NCBI GenBank assembly: GCA_032388755.1
Contig: CP135593.1
Location: 2,480,001-2,544,000, forward strand
Source: Neisseria sp. DTU_2020_1000833_1_SI_GRL_NUU_006
GTDB lineage: Bacteria > Pseudomonadota > Gammaproteobacteria > Burkholderiales > Neisseriaceae
Direction of reading: 5' to 3'
Length of the DNA: 64,000 bases
Shown here piece by piece: positions 44,979-52,506 of the stretch. The translations under genes were made by a program, and so were the position numbers. The notes beneath the pieces are model-generated. The model had not been told where the DNA came from and made no database searches. It saw nothing but the letters and a program-made list of their open reading frames with translations. The first letter of the stretch is position 1. Every line of letters starts with the position of its first letter.

Positions 44979-45227
44979 ATGGGATGGATTGTTACGATCA
45001 TCATCGGTTTTATCGTCGGCGTCTTGGCAAAATTCCTGCATCCCGGCAGAGAAAATTTAGGATTCATTATGACTACTCTCTTGGGTATAGCCGGATCGGC
45101 TTTAGCCGGATTCGTAGGTCAAAGTTTAGGTTGGTATCGTGTAGGCGAGCCTGCAGGATGGATTGCATCAACCATTTTTGCAGTAATTATTTTGGCAGTT
45201 TATACCCGTTTTTTGAGAATCCGTTAA
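44979..45227 (+). CDS. GlsB/YeaQ/YmgE family small membrane protein
   Basis: 82 residues with three hydrophobic segments (WIVTIIIGFIVGVLAKFL, GFIMTTLLGIAGSALAGFVG, IASTIFAVIILAVYT). The family, often labelled transglycosylase-associated, is stress-induced in many bacteria, with no proven activity. GGAGGTAATATT precedes the ATG. It stands alone, with a terminator at 45286. The closing basic RFLRIR is typical. Confidence 0.9.
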   Translation: MGWIVTIIIGFIVGVLAKFLHPGRENLGFIMTTLLGIAGSALAGFVGQSLGWYRVGEPAGWIASTIFAVIILAVYTRFLRIR

Positions 45228-45285
45228 TAAATATGGATTAAAATAGGGGTTGGCTTGTCGGTCTGTCTCTTTAAAGCGTAATATA

Positions 45286-45340
45286 AATACCATACTGTTA
45301 TTTTCTTTCTAAAAGAAAAGGTAGTATGGTATTTTTTAAT
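45286..45340 (+). terminator. Terminator after the GlsB-family gene
   Basis: AATACCATACT and AGTATGGTATT pair around an A/T-rich loop that itself can fold (TTTTCTTTC/GAAAA), followed by T6. Confidence 0.88.
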
Positions 45341-45434
45341 TCTTTTGGGTAAAAGAAAGAAATACGGCAAGGGTAACTGAATATTTAAAGATAAAAAGAA
45401 AAAATCCTGCATGATATTTGCAGGATTTTTATTT

Positions 45435-45511
45435 TGGGGTGGCTGATGGGGCTCGAACCCACGACAACTGGAATCACAATCCAGGGCTCTACCAACTGAG
45501 CTACAGCCACC
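45435..45511 (-). tRNA. tRNA-His (GTG)
   Basis: On the minus strand it reads GGTGGCTGTAGCTCAG and onward, with the extra 5' G of tRNA-His, anticodon loop TTGTGAT (GTG), T arm GGGTTCGAGCCC and encoded CCA. Confidence 0.97.
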
Positions 45512-45526
45512 GTAAAACTAAAATTT

Positions 45527-45603
45527 TGGCACGCCCGACAGGAATCGAACCTGTAACCCCCGACTTAGAAGGTCGGTGCTCTATCCGGTTGAGCTACGGG
45601 CGC
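45527..45603 (-). tRNA. tRNA-Arg (TCT)
   Basis: 77 nt on the minus strand. Acceptor GCGCCCG/CGGGCGT, anticodon loop CTTCTAA (TCT), T arm CAGGTTCGATTCCTG and encoded CCA. Confidence 0.97.
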
Positions 45604-45630
45604 TCATGCCGATTCGTGCTAAAGCATTAT

Positions 45631-45708
45631 TGGTCGGGGCGGTGGGATTCGAACTCACGACCCTCTGCTCCCAAAGCAGATGCGCTAACCGGGCTGCGCT
45701 ACGCCCCG
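45631..45708 (-). tRNA. tRNA-Pro (TGG)
   Basis: 78 nt on the minus strand. Acceptor CGGGGCG/CGCCCCG, anticodon loop TTTGGGA (TGG) and encoded CCA. It is first in a Pro-Arg-His transcript, as the promoter lies upstream of it. Confidence 0.97.
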
Positions 45709-45722
45709 ACTTGAAGAATGAA

Positions 45723-45751
45723 ACTATACAGATAGGTTGGTGAAAGGTCAA
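45723..45751 (-). promoter_or_regulatory. Promoter of the tRNA Pro-Arg-His cluster
   Basis: On the minus strand TTGACC (45746-45751) and TATAGT (45723-45728) are spaced by 17 nt, 14 bases upstream of tRNA-Pro. Confidence 0.88.
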
Positions 45752-45948
45752 CTGTATTTTTAAGTTTGTTTTTATTTATTTTCCTATCTTTCTATTTTTT
45801 ATTAAGATTTATTTTTATGGGTATGTCAGGAAACAGAATGGGAATATGAGTTTGAATGTGCAGGAATGTGGTTTTACGGGATGTGTCAAACCGGTTTAAA
45901 AATGCGATAATCGCCGATATTGTTCATTTTGATTGGGAAGGATGGTTT

Positions 45949-46800
45949 ATGGCTGCACAATTAATCAACGGTAAAGAGGTGTCGGTCAAAAGACTGGCAA
46001 AAGTTGCCGAAGCGGTGGTAAAGCGTCAGGAAGATGGTTTGCGCGAACCTTGTTTGGCGGTCATTCTGGTGGGTAATGATCCTGCCAGTGCGGTATATGT
46101 CCGCAATAAAAAGCTGGCTTGCGAAAAATGCGGTATCCGTTCTTTGTCTTATGAGCTGCCCGAATCGACTTCCCAAGAAGAGTTGTTGGATTTGGTAGGG
46201 CGGTTGAATGAGGATGATGCTGTAGACGGTATTTTGGTGCAGCTTCCGTTGCCGGCACATATCGACAGTCAGGCCGTTCTGGAAAATATTGTTCCACATA
46301 AGGATGTGGACGGCTTCCATCCTTACAATATAGGACGGCTGGTGGTGAAAATGCCGCTGATGCGGCCATGTACGCCCAAAGGCGTAATGACGCTTTTGGA
46401 AGAATACGGGGTCGATCCAAAAGGGAAAAAAGCGGTTGTTGTCGGTGCTTCAAATATTGTAGGCAGGCCCCAGTCTTTGGAACTATTGTTGGCACGCGCG
46501 ACGGTAACGGTATGCCACAGTGCGACGCAGAATCTTGCTGATGAAGTGGCTGCGGCGGATATTTTGGTCGTCGGCGTGGGTATCCCGAATTTTGTTAAAG
46601 GCAGTTGGATTAAGCCCGGTGCGGTTGTGATTGATGTCGGTATCAACCGTTTGGAAGATGGCAGTTTGTGCGGTGATGTGGAGTTTGATGTGGCAAAGGA
46701 ACGGGCGGGTATGATTACCCCTGTTCCCGGCGGCGTCGGTCCGATGACGATTGCGACGCTTTTGGAAAATACCTTGCACGCGGCTGCACTGCATGACTGA
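45949..46800 (+). CDS. folD: Bifunctional methylene-tetrahydrofolate dehydrogenase/cyclohydrolase FolD
   Basis: 283 residues from the ATG at 45949 with GAAGGA upstream; the frame is open 31 codons earlier without homology. It interconverts methylene-, methenyl- and formyl-THF. YVRNKKLACEKCGI carries the catalytic Tyr and Lys, DGILVQLPLPAHI and KDVDGFHP are signature stretches, and the NADP site is VVVGASNIVGRP. The terminal TPVPGGVGPMTIATLLENT is diagnostic. A non-DUS hairpin terminator follows. Confidence 0.97.
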   Translation: MAAQLINGKEVSVKRLAKVAEAVVKRQEDGLREPCLAVILVGNDPASAVYVRNKKLACEKCGIRSLSYELPESTSQEELLDLVGRLNEDDAVDGILVQLPLPAHIDSQAVLENIVPHKDVDGFHPYNIGRLVVKMPLMRPCTPKGVMTLLEEYGVDPKGKKAVVVGASNIVGRPQSLELLLARATVTVCHSATQNLADEVAAADILVVGVGIPNFVKGSWIKPGAVVIDVGINRLEDGSLCGDVEFDVAKERAGMITPVPGGVGPMTIATLLENTLHAAALHD

Positions 46801-46818
46801 ATGATTTAAATTGTTATG

Positions 46819-46881
46819 GAAAAGCCGAGCCGGAATACACGGGAGGAATACAGTATTCCGCGTGTTCCGGCTTGGCTTTTT
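46819..46881 (+). terminator. Terminator after folD
   Basis: AAAGCCGAGCCGGAATACACG pairs with CGTGTTCCGGCTTGGCTTT with few mismatches; the loop holds GAATACAGTATTC, itself a palindrome. T5 follows. Confidence 0.85.
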
Positions 46882-46902
46882 GATGTTGTGGTAAAGGTCG
46901 GC

Positions 46903-47976
46903 GGATTCGCATTTGAAGTGCAACTTTCCATAACAGAAAAAGGCCAGCATGCGGCAGCATACGGCCTTTCCTGCAAGAAAGATTGCCATGAGCTACACAC
47001 AACTGACCCAAGACGAACGATACCATATCCAATACCTGTCCCGCCACTGCACCATCGCCGAAATCGCCAAACAACTTAACCGCCACAAAAGCACCATCAG
47101 CCGCGAAATCAAGCGGCACTGCATCCAAGGACAGCAATACAGCGCCGAAAAAGCACAGAAGCAAAGCCGGCTGACCAAACAGCACCGGCGAAAACCCTAT
47201 AAGCCCGATTCGCAGCTGGTTCAACACATCGACACCCTTATCCGCCGCAAACTCAGTCCCGAACAAGTATGCGCCTATCTGCATAAACACCACGGGATCA
47301 CACTCCATCACAGCACCGTTTACCGCTACCTTCGCCAAGACAAAAGCAACGGCGGCACTTTGTGGCAACATCTCAGAATATGCAGCAAACCCTACCGCAA
47401 ACGCTACGGCAGCACATGGACCGGAGGCAAAGTGCCCGACCGCGTCGGCATAGAAAACCGACCTGCCATCGTCGACCGGAAAACCCGCATCGGCGATTGG
47501 GAGGCCGACACCATCGTCGGCAAAAATCAGAAAGGCGCGTTATTGACCTTGGTCGAACGCGTTACCCGCTACACCATCATCTGCAAATTAAAGAACTTAA
47601 AAGCCGAAGACACTGCCCGGGCGGCCATTAGGGTATTAAAGGCATATAAAGCCAGAGTCCACACCATCACCATGGATAACGGCAAAGAGTTCTACCAACA
47701 CACCAAAATAGCCAAAGCATTAAAGGCAGAAACCTATTTTTGCCGCCCTTACCATTCGTGGGAGAAAGGGCTGAATGAGAACACCAACGGACTCATCCGG
47801 CAATATTTCCCCAAACAAACCGATTTCCGAAACATCAGCGATCGGGAGATACGCAGGGTTCAAGATGAGTTGAACCACCGGCCGAGAAAAATACTTGGCT
47901 GCGAAACGCCAAGTGTTTTATTCTTAAATCTGTTCCAGCCACCGGTACCCTGGTGTTGCACTTGAAATCCGAATCC
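46903..47976 (+). mobile_element. IS1655-type insertion sequence (IS30 family)
   Basis: About 1.07 kb. The terminal inverted repeats are GGATTCGCATTTGAAGTGCAAC at the left (46903) and its complement with two mismatches at the right (ending 47976). A hairpin just inside the left end (AAAGGCC/GGCCTTT, ~46939-46970) would block read-through into the transposase. AAGGTCG occurs just outside both ends (46894-46900 and 47977-47983); at the right it belongs to a DUS. Confidence 0.9.
46988..47965 (+). CDS. IS30-family transposase (IS1655 type)
   Basis: 325 residues from the ATG at 46988, where the family N-terminus MSYTQLTQDERYHIQYLSR begins. The N-terminal helix-turn-helix (TIAEIAKQLNRHKSTISREI) binds the ends. 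The DDE core shows IGDWEADTIVG (first Asp), TITMDNGKEF (second Asp) and NENTNGLIRQYFPK (Glu region). The gene looks intact over its full length. It cuts and joins IS30-family ends; activity here is presumed. Confidence 0.96.
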   Translation: MSYTQLTQDERYHIQYLSRHCTIAEIAKQLNRHKSTISREIKRHCIQGQQYSAEKAQKQSRLTKQHRRKPYKPDSQLVQHIDTLIRRKLSPEQVCAYLHKHHGITLHHSTVYRYLRQDKSNGGTLWQHLRICSKPYRKRYGSTWTGGKVPDRVGIENRPAIVDRKTRIGDWEADTIVGKNQKGALLTLVERVTRYTIICKLKNLKAEDTARAAIRVLKAYKARVHTITMDNGKEFYQHTKIAKALKAETYFCRPYHSWEKGLNENTNGLIRQYFPKQTDFRNISDREIRRVQDELNHRPRKILGCETPSVLFLNLFQPPVPWCCT

Positions 47977-48036
47977 AAGGTCGTCTGAAATCAGTCGGTA
48001 CATGATTGTCCCTTACGATTTCAGACGACCTTTTTT
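47977..48036. terminator. DUS terminator downstream of rmlA, abutting the IS
   Basis: AAGGTCGTCTGAAATC and GATTTCAGACGACCTT pair across a ~26-nt loop, with T6 on the plus strand. The left arm starts at the first base after the IS end. Confidence 0.8.
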
Positions 48037-48901
48037 ATTTTTTCAACAGGTGCAGCAGATATTGGCCGTATTGGTTTTTTGCCATCGGGCGGGCGAGTTC
48101 TTCCAAACGCTCGTCTGAAAGCCAGCTGTTGCGCCAAGCGATTTCTTCGAGGCAGGCGACTTGCAGGTCTTGGATGTTTTGCACGGTTTGGACGAATGAG
48201 GCGGCTTCGTGCAGGCTTTCATGCGTACCGGTGTCCAACCATGCAAAGCCGCGCCCCAAAAGCTGGACGGATAATGAACCGTCGTCAAGATACATTTGGT
48301 TGAGCGTGCTGATTTCGAGTTCGCCGCGTGCGGAGGGTTTGACTTGTTTGGCAAATTCTACGACGCGGTTGTCGTAGAAATATAAGCCCGTTACCGCCCA
48401 GTCGGATTTGGGCTGTTTCGGTTTTTCTTCGATGGATAAGGCATTGAAGTTTTCGTCAAATTCCACGACGCCGAAACGTTCGGGGTCTTTGACCTGGTAG
48501 CCGAACACGGTGGCGCCGTGTTTTTTAGAGGCAGCTTGCTTCAGGGTTTGGGAAAACGACTGGCCGTAGAAAATATTGTCGCCCAAGACCAAGCAGACGT
48601 TGTCGTTGCCGATAAACTCTTCACCGATGATGAATGCTTGCGCCAAGCCGTCGGGGCTGGGCTGCTCTGCGTAGCTGATGGAGATGCCGAAATCGCTGCC
48701 GTTGCCGAGCAGTCGTCTGAAAGAGGGATTGTCTTCGGGGGTGGTGATGACTAAGATTTCGCGTATTCCTGCCAACATCAATACGGACAGGGGGTAGTAA
48801 ATCATGGGTTTGTCGTACACGGGCAGGAGCTGTTTGGATACGCCGCGCGTGATGGGGTAGAGGCGCGTGCCGCTGCCGCCGGCAAGGATGATGCCTTTCA
48901 T
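48035..48901 (-). CDS. rmlA: Glucose-1-phosphate thymidylyltransferase
   Basis: 288 residues. It makes dTDP-glucose from dTTP and glucose-1-phosphate, the first step of dTDP-rhamnose synthesis. The nucleotide loop GGSGTRLYPITRGVSKQLLP opens the protein, with PMIYYPLSVLMLAGI, QPSPDGLAQAF and VLGDNIFYG following. AGGAG lies six bases before the ATG. It follows rmlB on the same strand with a DUS pair between. rmlC and rmlD, usual partners, are not downstream; the IS is there instead. Confidence 0.97.
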   Translation of the reverse strand: MKGIILAGGSGTRLYPITRGVSKQLLPVYDKPMIYYPLSVLMLAGIREILVITTPEDNPSFRRLLGNGSDFGISISYAEQPSPDGLAQAFIIGEEFIGNDNVCLVLGDNIFYGQSFSQTLKQAASKKHGATVFGYQVKDPERFGVVEFDENFNALSIEEKPKQPKSDWAVTGLYFYDNRVVEFAKQVKPSARGELEISTLNQMYLDDGSLSVQLLGRGFAWLDTGTHESLHEAASFVQTVQNIQDLQVACLEEIAWRNSWLSDERLEELARPMAKNQYGQYLLHLLKK

Positions 48902-48929
48902 AAGTTTCTCCTGAAGGGGTGTGTTTTAG

Positions 48930-48970
48930 ATTTTCAGACGACTTCCCTGACTGAGAAGGTCGTCTGAAAA
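48930..48970. terminator. Inverted DUS pair between rmlB and rmlA
   Basis: TTTTCAGACGACTT and AAGGTCGTCTGAAAA pair across ~13 nt with one mismatch. It may attenuate rmlB-rmlA read-through. Confidence 0.75.
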
Positions 48971-48971
48971 C

Positions 48972-50039
48972 TTATTTTCCTGTTCCTAAACGTTCCAAGC
49001 GGTAGCTGCCGTTCAATACATTTTGCCACCAGGTTTTATTGTTCAAATACCATTGCACCGTTTTGCGGATGCCGGATTCGAACGTTTCCTGCGGTTTCCA
49101 GCCCAGTTCCCTGCCGATTTTGGCGGCATCAATGGCGTAGCGCACATCATGGCCGGGGCGGTCTTGCACAAAAGTAATCAAGTCTTCGTAACGCGCCACA
49201 CCGTCAGGTTTTTCGGGAACAAGTTCTTCCAACAGGGCGCAGATGGTTTTAACCACTTCGATATTGGCTTTTTCATTGTGCCCGCCGATATTGTAGGTTT
49301 CGCCGACGACGCCTTCGGTAACGACCTGATACAACGCGCGGGCATGGTCTTCGACAAACAGCCAGTCGCGGATTTGCATCCCGTCGCCGTACACGGGCAG
49401 GGGCTTGCCGTCGAGCGCGTTCAGAATCATCAATGGAATGAGTTTTTCAGGGAAGTGGTACGGACCGTAGTTGTTCGAACAGTTGGTTACGATGGTCGGC
49501 AGACCGTAGGTGCGCAGCCATGCACGCACAAGGTGGTCGCTGGATGCCTTGGAGGCAGAGTAGGGGCTGGACGGAGCGTAGGGCGTAGTTTCGGTAAACA
49601 AATCGTCCGTGCCGTGCAAATCACCATAGACTTCGTCGGTGGAAATATGGTGGAAACGGAAGGCTTCGCGTTTTTCAGACGACATCTGTTGCCAATAGGC
49701 GCGCGCAGCTTCCAGCAGGTTGAACGTGCCGACGATGTTGGTTTGGATGAATTCGCCGGCGGAATCGATAGAGCGGTCGACATGACTTTCCGCTGCCAAG
49801 TGCATTACGGCATCGGGCTGGTGTTGTGCAAACACGCGGTCAAGTTCGGCACGATCGCAAATGTCCACTTGCTCAAAAGCGTAACGGGGACTGTCGGCTA
49901 CGTCGGTCAGTGATTCGAGATTGCCCGCGTAAGTTAATTTGTCGAGATTGATGACGGAATCTTGGGTATTTTGGATGATGTGGCGGACAACTGCAGAGCC
50001 GATAAAGCCCGCGCCGCCGGTAACGAGGATTTTTTTCAT
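48972..50039 (-). CDS. rmlB: dTDP-glucose 4,6-dehydratase
   Basis: 355 residues. It dehydrates dTDP-glucose to the 4-keto-6-deoxy sugar in the cytoplasm. The Rossmann start is ILVTGGAGFIGSAVVRHI; the catalytic region shows HISTDEVYGDL, then PYSASKASSDHLVRAW with Tyr-x3-Lys, and NCSNNYGPYHFPEKLIP. It is the first gene of an rmlB-rmlA pair. The product could feed rhamnose or another deoxysugar if later enzymes are encoded elsewhere. Confidence 0.97.
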   Translation of the reverse strand: MKKILVTGGAGFIGSAVVRHIIQNTQDSVINLDKLTYAGNLESLTDVADSPRYAFEQVDICDRAELDRVFAQHQPDAVMHLAAESHVDRSIDSAGEFIQTNIVGTFNLLEAARAYWQQMSSEKREAFRFHHISTDEVYGDLHGTDDLFTETTPYAPSSPYSASKASSDHLVRAWLRTYGLPTIVTNCSNNYGPYHFPEKLIPLMILNALDGKPLPVYGDGMQIRDWLFVEDHARALYQVVTEGVVGETYNIGGHNEKANIEVVKTICALLEELVPEKPDGVARYEDLITFVQDRPGHDVRYAIDAAKIGRELGWKPQETFESGIRKTVQWYLNNKTWWQNVLNGSYRLERLGTGK

Positions 50040-50248
50040 GGGATGGGTCTAAGATACAGTACAGCCTCGAATTATAACTGTATCTATTTTTTTTGCAGCT
50101 TAAAATTTAACTTAATGTTACGTAATTTTCTATTGGTTCTATTTTTCTTTACAGGCATGTAGCGTTTTTTATGACATAAAGGAACAACCCTGTTGTTTTA
50201 AATTCAATTTGATAATGTAACTGCTTTTTTAGGGCAAAGACTTTTCGC

Positions 50249-50593
50249 ATGTGGCGGGAGTTGGGCGTGCCGGAACATAAAATGCGTCCTGCCATATATC
50301 TTGCTTTTGCCGATATGGTGCTCGGTATGATTCCTGTTGTCGGTACGCTTATCGATATTTTCTTGCAACCGAGCCGCCGTACTTTGAAAGTCATCAATGA
50401 ATATGTGCGCAGCGAGTATGGCGTGGATCGTGACCTGCATTTGGAGTGCCCGTTTATGCACGCGGCTTTGGAGAAGAAACAGCAACAATCAGATTTTTGG
50501 CGCAAACCTGTTGCGGCTTGGTTTTATCTGCATCTACCGGATTTTTTTGGTTTGATTGTGTTGGTGTTGATGGGCTGGATAACGGTGCAGTAA
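50249..50593 (+). CDS. DUF4112 protein, apparently N-terminally shortened
   Basis: 114 residues. ADMVLGMIPVVGTLIDIFLQPSRRTLKVI matches the second, glycine-proline half of DUF4112 membrane proteins. The usual first half (a DSLIGLIPGVGD-like segment) is missing, and the upstream frame soon meets a stop at 50213. There is no ribosome-binding site before the ATG. A C-terminal membrane helix (FFGLIVLVLMGWITV) closes it. It is probably a decayed gene, or a short form with a non-standard start. A diverged Correia element lies just downstream. Confidence 0.6.
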   Translation: MWRELGVPEHKMRPAIYLAFADMVLGMIPVVGTLIDIFLQPSRRTLKVINEYVRSEYGVDRDLHLECPFMHAALEKKQQQSDFWRKPVAAWFYLHLPDFFGLIVLVLMGWITVQ

Positions 50594-50676
50594 GTAAATG
50601 GGCGTGGAGCGGTATGACTTATCTGTTTCACGCTGTTGCCGGTTGGTTTTGAATGTTTGTGATTTGAATGGAGATA

Positions 50677-50842
50677 TATAGCAGGTTAAGTTTGAATCAA
50701 TATTGCGTTTTAATGTCCGAGGTATAGGGAGAATTGCTCTCTAAGTATGAGCGTACCAAGTGTATGAGCGTACCAAGTGGACTGGTTTCGTACTGTCTAT
50801 ACTATCCGCGATTTTGCTCTAATTTAAACTTAACCTGCTATA
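50677..50842. repeat. Highly diverged full-length Correia-like element with altered ends
   Basis: The ends TATAGCAGGTTAAGTTT and AAACTTAACCTGCTATA are perfect inverted repeats but differ from the Correia end TATAGTGGATTAA. The interior still aligns by eye with long Correia elements (TCTCTAAG, ACCAAGTG, TTTCGTACTGTCTATACTA, TTTAAACTTAA). Length is 166 bp. A perfect 17-bp tandem duplication lies at 50746-50779. Confidence 0.75.
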
Positions 50843-50901
50843 TTTAAAACATACGTTTAGGTTTTGCTTCCTAAAGGCGCAGACAATGACAAATCACTGA
50901 C

Positions 50902-52506
50902 TTAATTGATGTCCAAACGTTCCATACGGTAGCGCATGGAGCGGAAGCTGATGCCCAAAAGCTTGGCTGCCTGAGTGCGGTTGTAACGGGTTTGCTGCAA
51001 CGCTTGTTCGATAATGCCGCGCTCGATTTGGTCAAGGTAATCTTGAATCTGCATGGTGCGCGGGTCAAACGGCGGAAGCGGTTGGTGATCCAACGTTTCA
51101 CCTTTTCGTGTTTCGGAATCGGCGATGTCGTCAAGGCTGAGGTTTGGATGGTCGTTTTTGGGCGTCGTCGTGTTTTGGATTTGCAAATCATCCAACTGGA
51201 TAACTTGTCCGACAGTCAGGGCGACGGCGCGTTCGAGGATGTTTTCGAGTTCGCGGAAGTTGCCGGGATAGCTGTAATGCAGCAGGGCTTCTTGCGCTTT
51301 GGGACTGAGTTTGTAGGTTTGCGTACCGTGGCGGTGTTTATAGAGCAGGTACAGAATCAGCGCCCCCAAGTCTTCACGCATTTCGCGCAGGGGCGGCATA
51401 TGCAGGGTAACGACGTTGAGGCGGTAATATAAGTCTTGGCGGAACGCGCCGCTGTCAACGAGGGCTTCAAGGTTCTTGTGGGTAGCGCAGATGATGCGGA
51501 CATCGACGAAAGTTTCGCGGGCATCACCGATGCGGCGCACGGCTTTTTCTTGGATGGCACGCAGGAGTTTGACTTGCATAGCAAGCGGCAAGTCGGCAAC
51601 TTCGTCGAGGAACAGCGTTCCGCCGTCGGCGTGTTGGAAGAAGCCGAGACGGTCTTGGTCGGCGCCGGTAAAGCTGCCTTTTTTGTAGCCGAAGAATTCG
51701 CTTTCCATCAGGTTTTCAGGAATCGCGCCGCAGTTGACGGCGATAAAGGGCTTGTCAGCACGATCGGACAATTCGTGGATGGTACGCGCAGCCTGTTCTT
51801 TACCGGTACCCGATTCGCCGGAAATGTAAACGGGCACGCCGCTGCGGGCGAGGCGGCGGATCAGGTGGCGGACTTCGACCATTTGGGGCGAACTGCCGAG
51901 CAGCCGCGGCATATCTTCTTCGCCGCCTAATTCGGGCACGTCTTCGTTCGCACGCATGGCGATTTCGCCGGTGGCAAAGCGTTCTTTCATGGAACGCAGG
52001 CTTTCGGGTACGGAGACAGAACCGCTCAAGTCGCGTTTGGGCGGCTTGGGCGGAGTTTTGGGCTTGTTGAATGCGGCAGCAACAGGCGCGGACGGTTTTT
52101 CGGTTGGAGGCTGGGCAATTTCGTCCGTGCTGTTGGAAACAGAAACGGCAGATTTAACCAGCGAACGCAGTTGGGAAAGGGTAATCGGCTTTTGCAGGTA
52201 GTCAAACGCGCCCGCATTAAGGGCTTCGACCGCCTGGTCGGCATTACCGAAAGCGGTAATGACGGCGACAGGGGTGTCGAGCATGAGTTCGTCTATGTAT
52301 TGGACGACTTCGAGGCCGGAGCCGTCGGGCATTCGCATATCGGTCAAGACAAGGGAATAGTCGTTGTTGTCGAGCTTGTCTTTGGCATCTTCTACGCCGA
52401 CGGCGGTCTGCACGCGCAACCCCATCTTCATCAGCGTCATTTCCATCAAGTCACGGATGTCGGCCTCGTCGTCGACGACCAATACTGGGTCTTGCAGCTT
52501 ACTCAT
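50902..52506 (-). CDS. pilR: Type IV pilus response regulator PilR (NtrC family)
   Basis: 534 residues. Receiver with VVDDEAD and phospho-acceptor Asp56 (LVLTDMRMP); a linker rich in Pro; a sigma54 AAA+ domain with Walker A GESGTGKE (230-237), the sigma54-contact loop as GSFTGA (277-282; Ser for the usual Ala) and Walker B GGTLFLDEV; a Fis-type helix-turn-helix (RTQAAKLLGISFRSMRYRM) at the end. PilR activates pilin and related sigma54 promoters. It overlaps pilS by 8 bp, so translation is coupled. All domains are intact, unlike the degenerate system of pathogenic Neisseria. Confidence 0.95.
   Translation of the reverse strand: MSKLQDPVLVVDDEADIRDLMEMTLMKMGLRVQTAVGVEDAKDKLDNNDYSLVLTDMRMPDGSGLEVVQYIDELMLDTPVAVITAFGNADQAVEALNAGAFDYLQKPITLSQLRSLVKSAVSVSNSTDEIAQPPTEKPSAPVAAAFNKPKTPPKPPKRDLSGSVSVPESLRSMKERFATGEIAMRANEDVPELGGEEDMPRLLGSSPQMVEVRHLIRRLARSGVPVYISGESGTGKEQAARTIHELSDRADKPFIAVNCGAIPENLMESEFFGYKKGSFTGADQDRLGFFQHADGGTLFLDEVADLPLAMQVKLLRAIQEKAVRRIGDARETFVDVRIICATHKNLEALVDSGAFRQDLYYRLNVVTLHMPPLREMREDLGALILYLLYKHRHGTQTYKLSPKAQEALLHYSYPGNFRELENILERAVALTVGQVIQLDDLQIQNTTTPKNDHPNLSLDDIADSETRKGETLDHQPLPPFDPRTMQIQDYLDQIERGIIEQALQQTRYNRTQAAKLLGISFRSMRYRMERLDIN

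Noticed and set aside
45410..45720. tRNA cluster as an integration site with att repeats
   Set aside because: I saw no direct repeat of a tRNA 3' end nearby and no integrase. The three tRNAs look like a normal operon.
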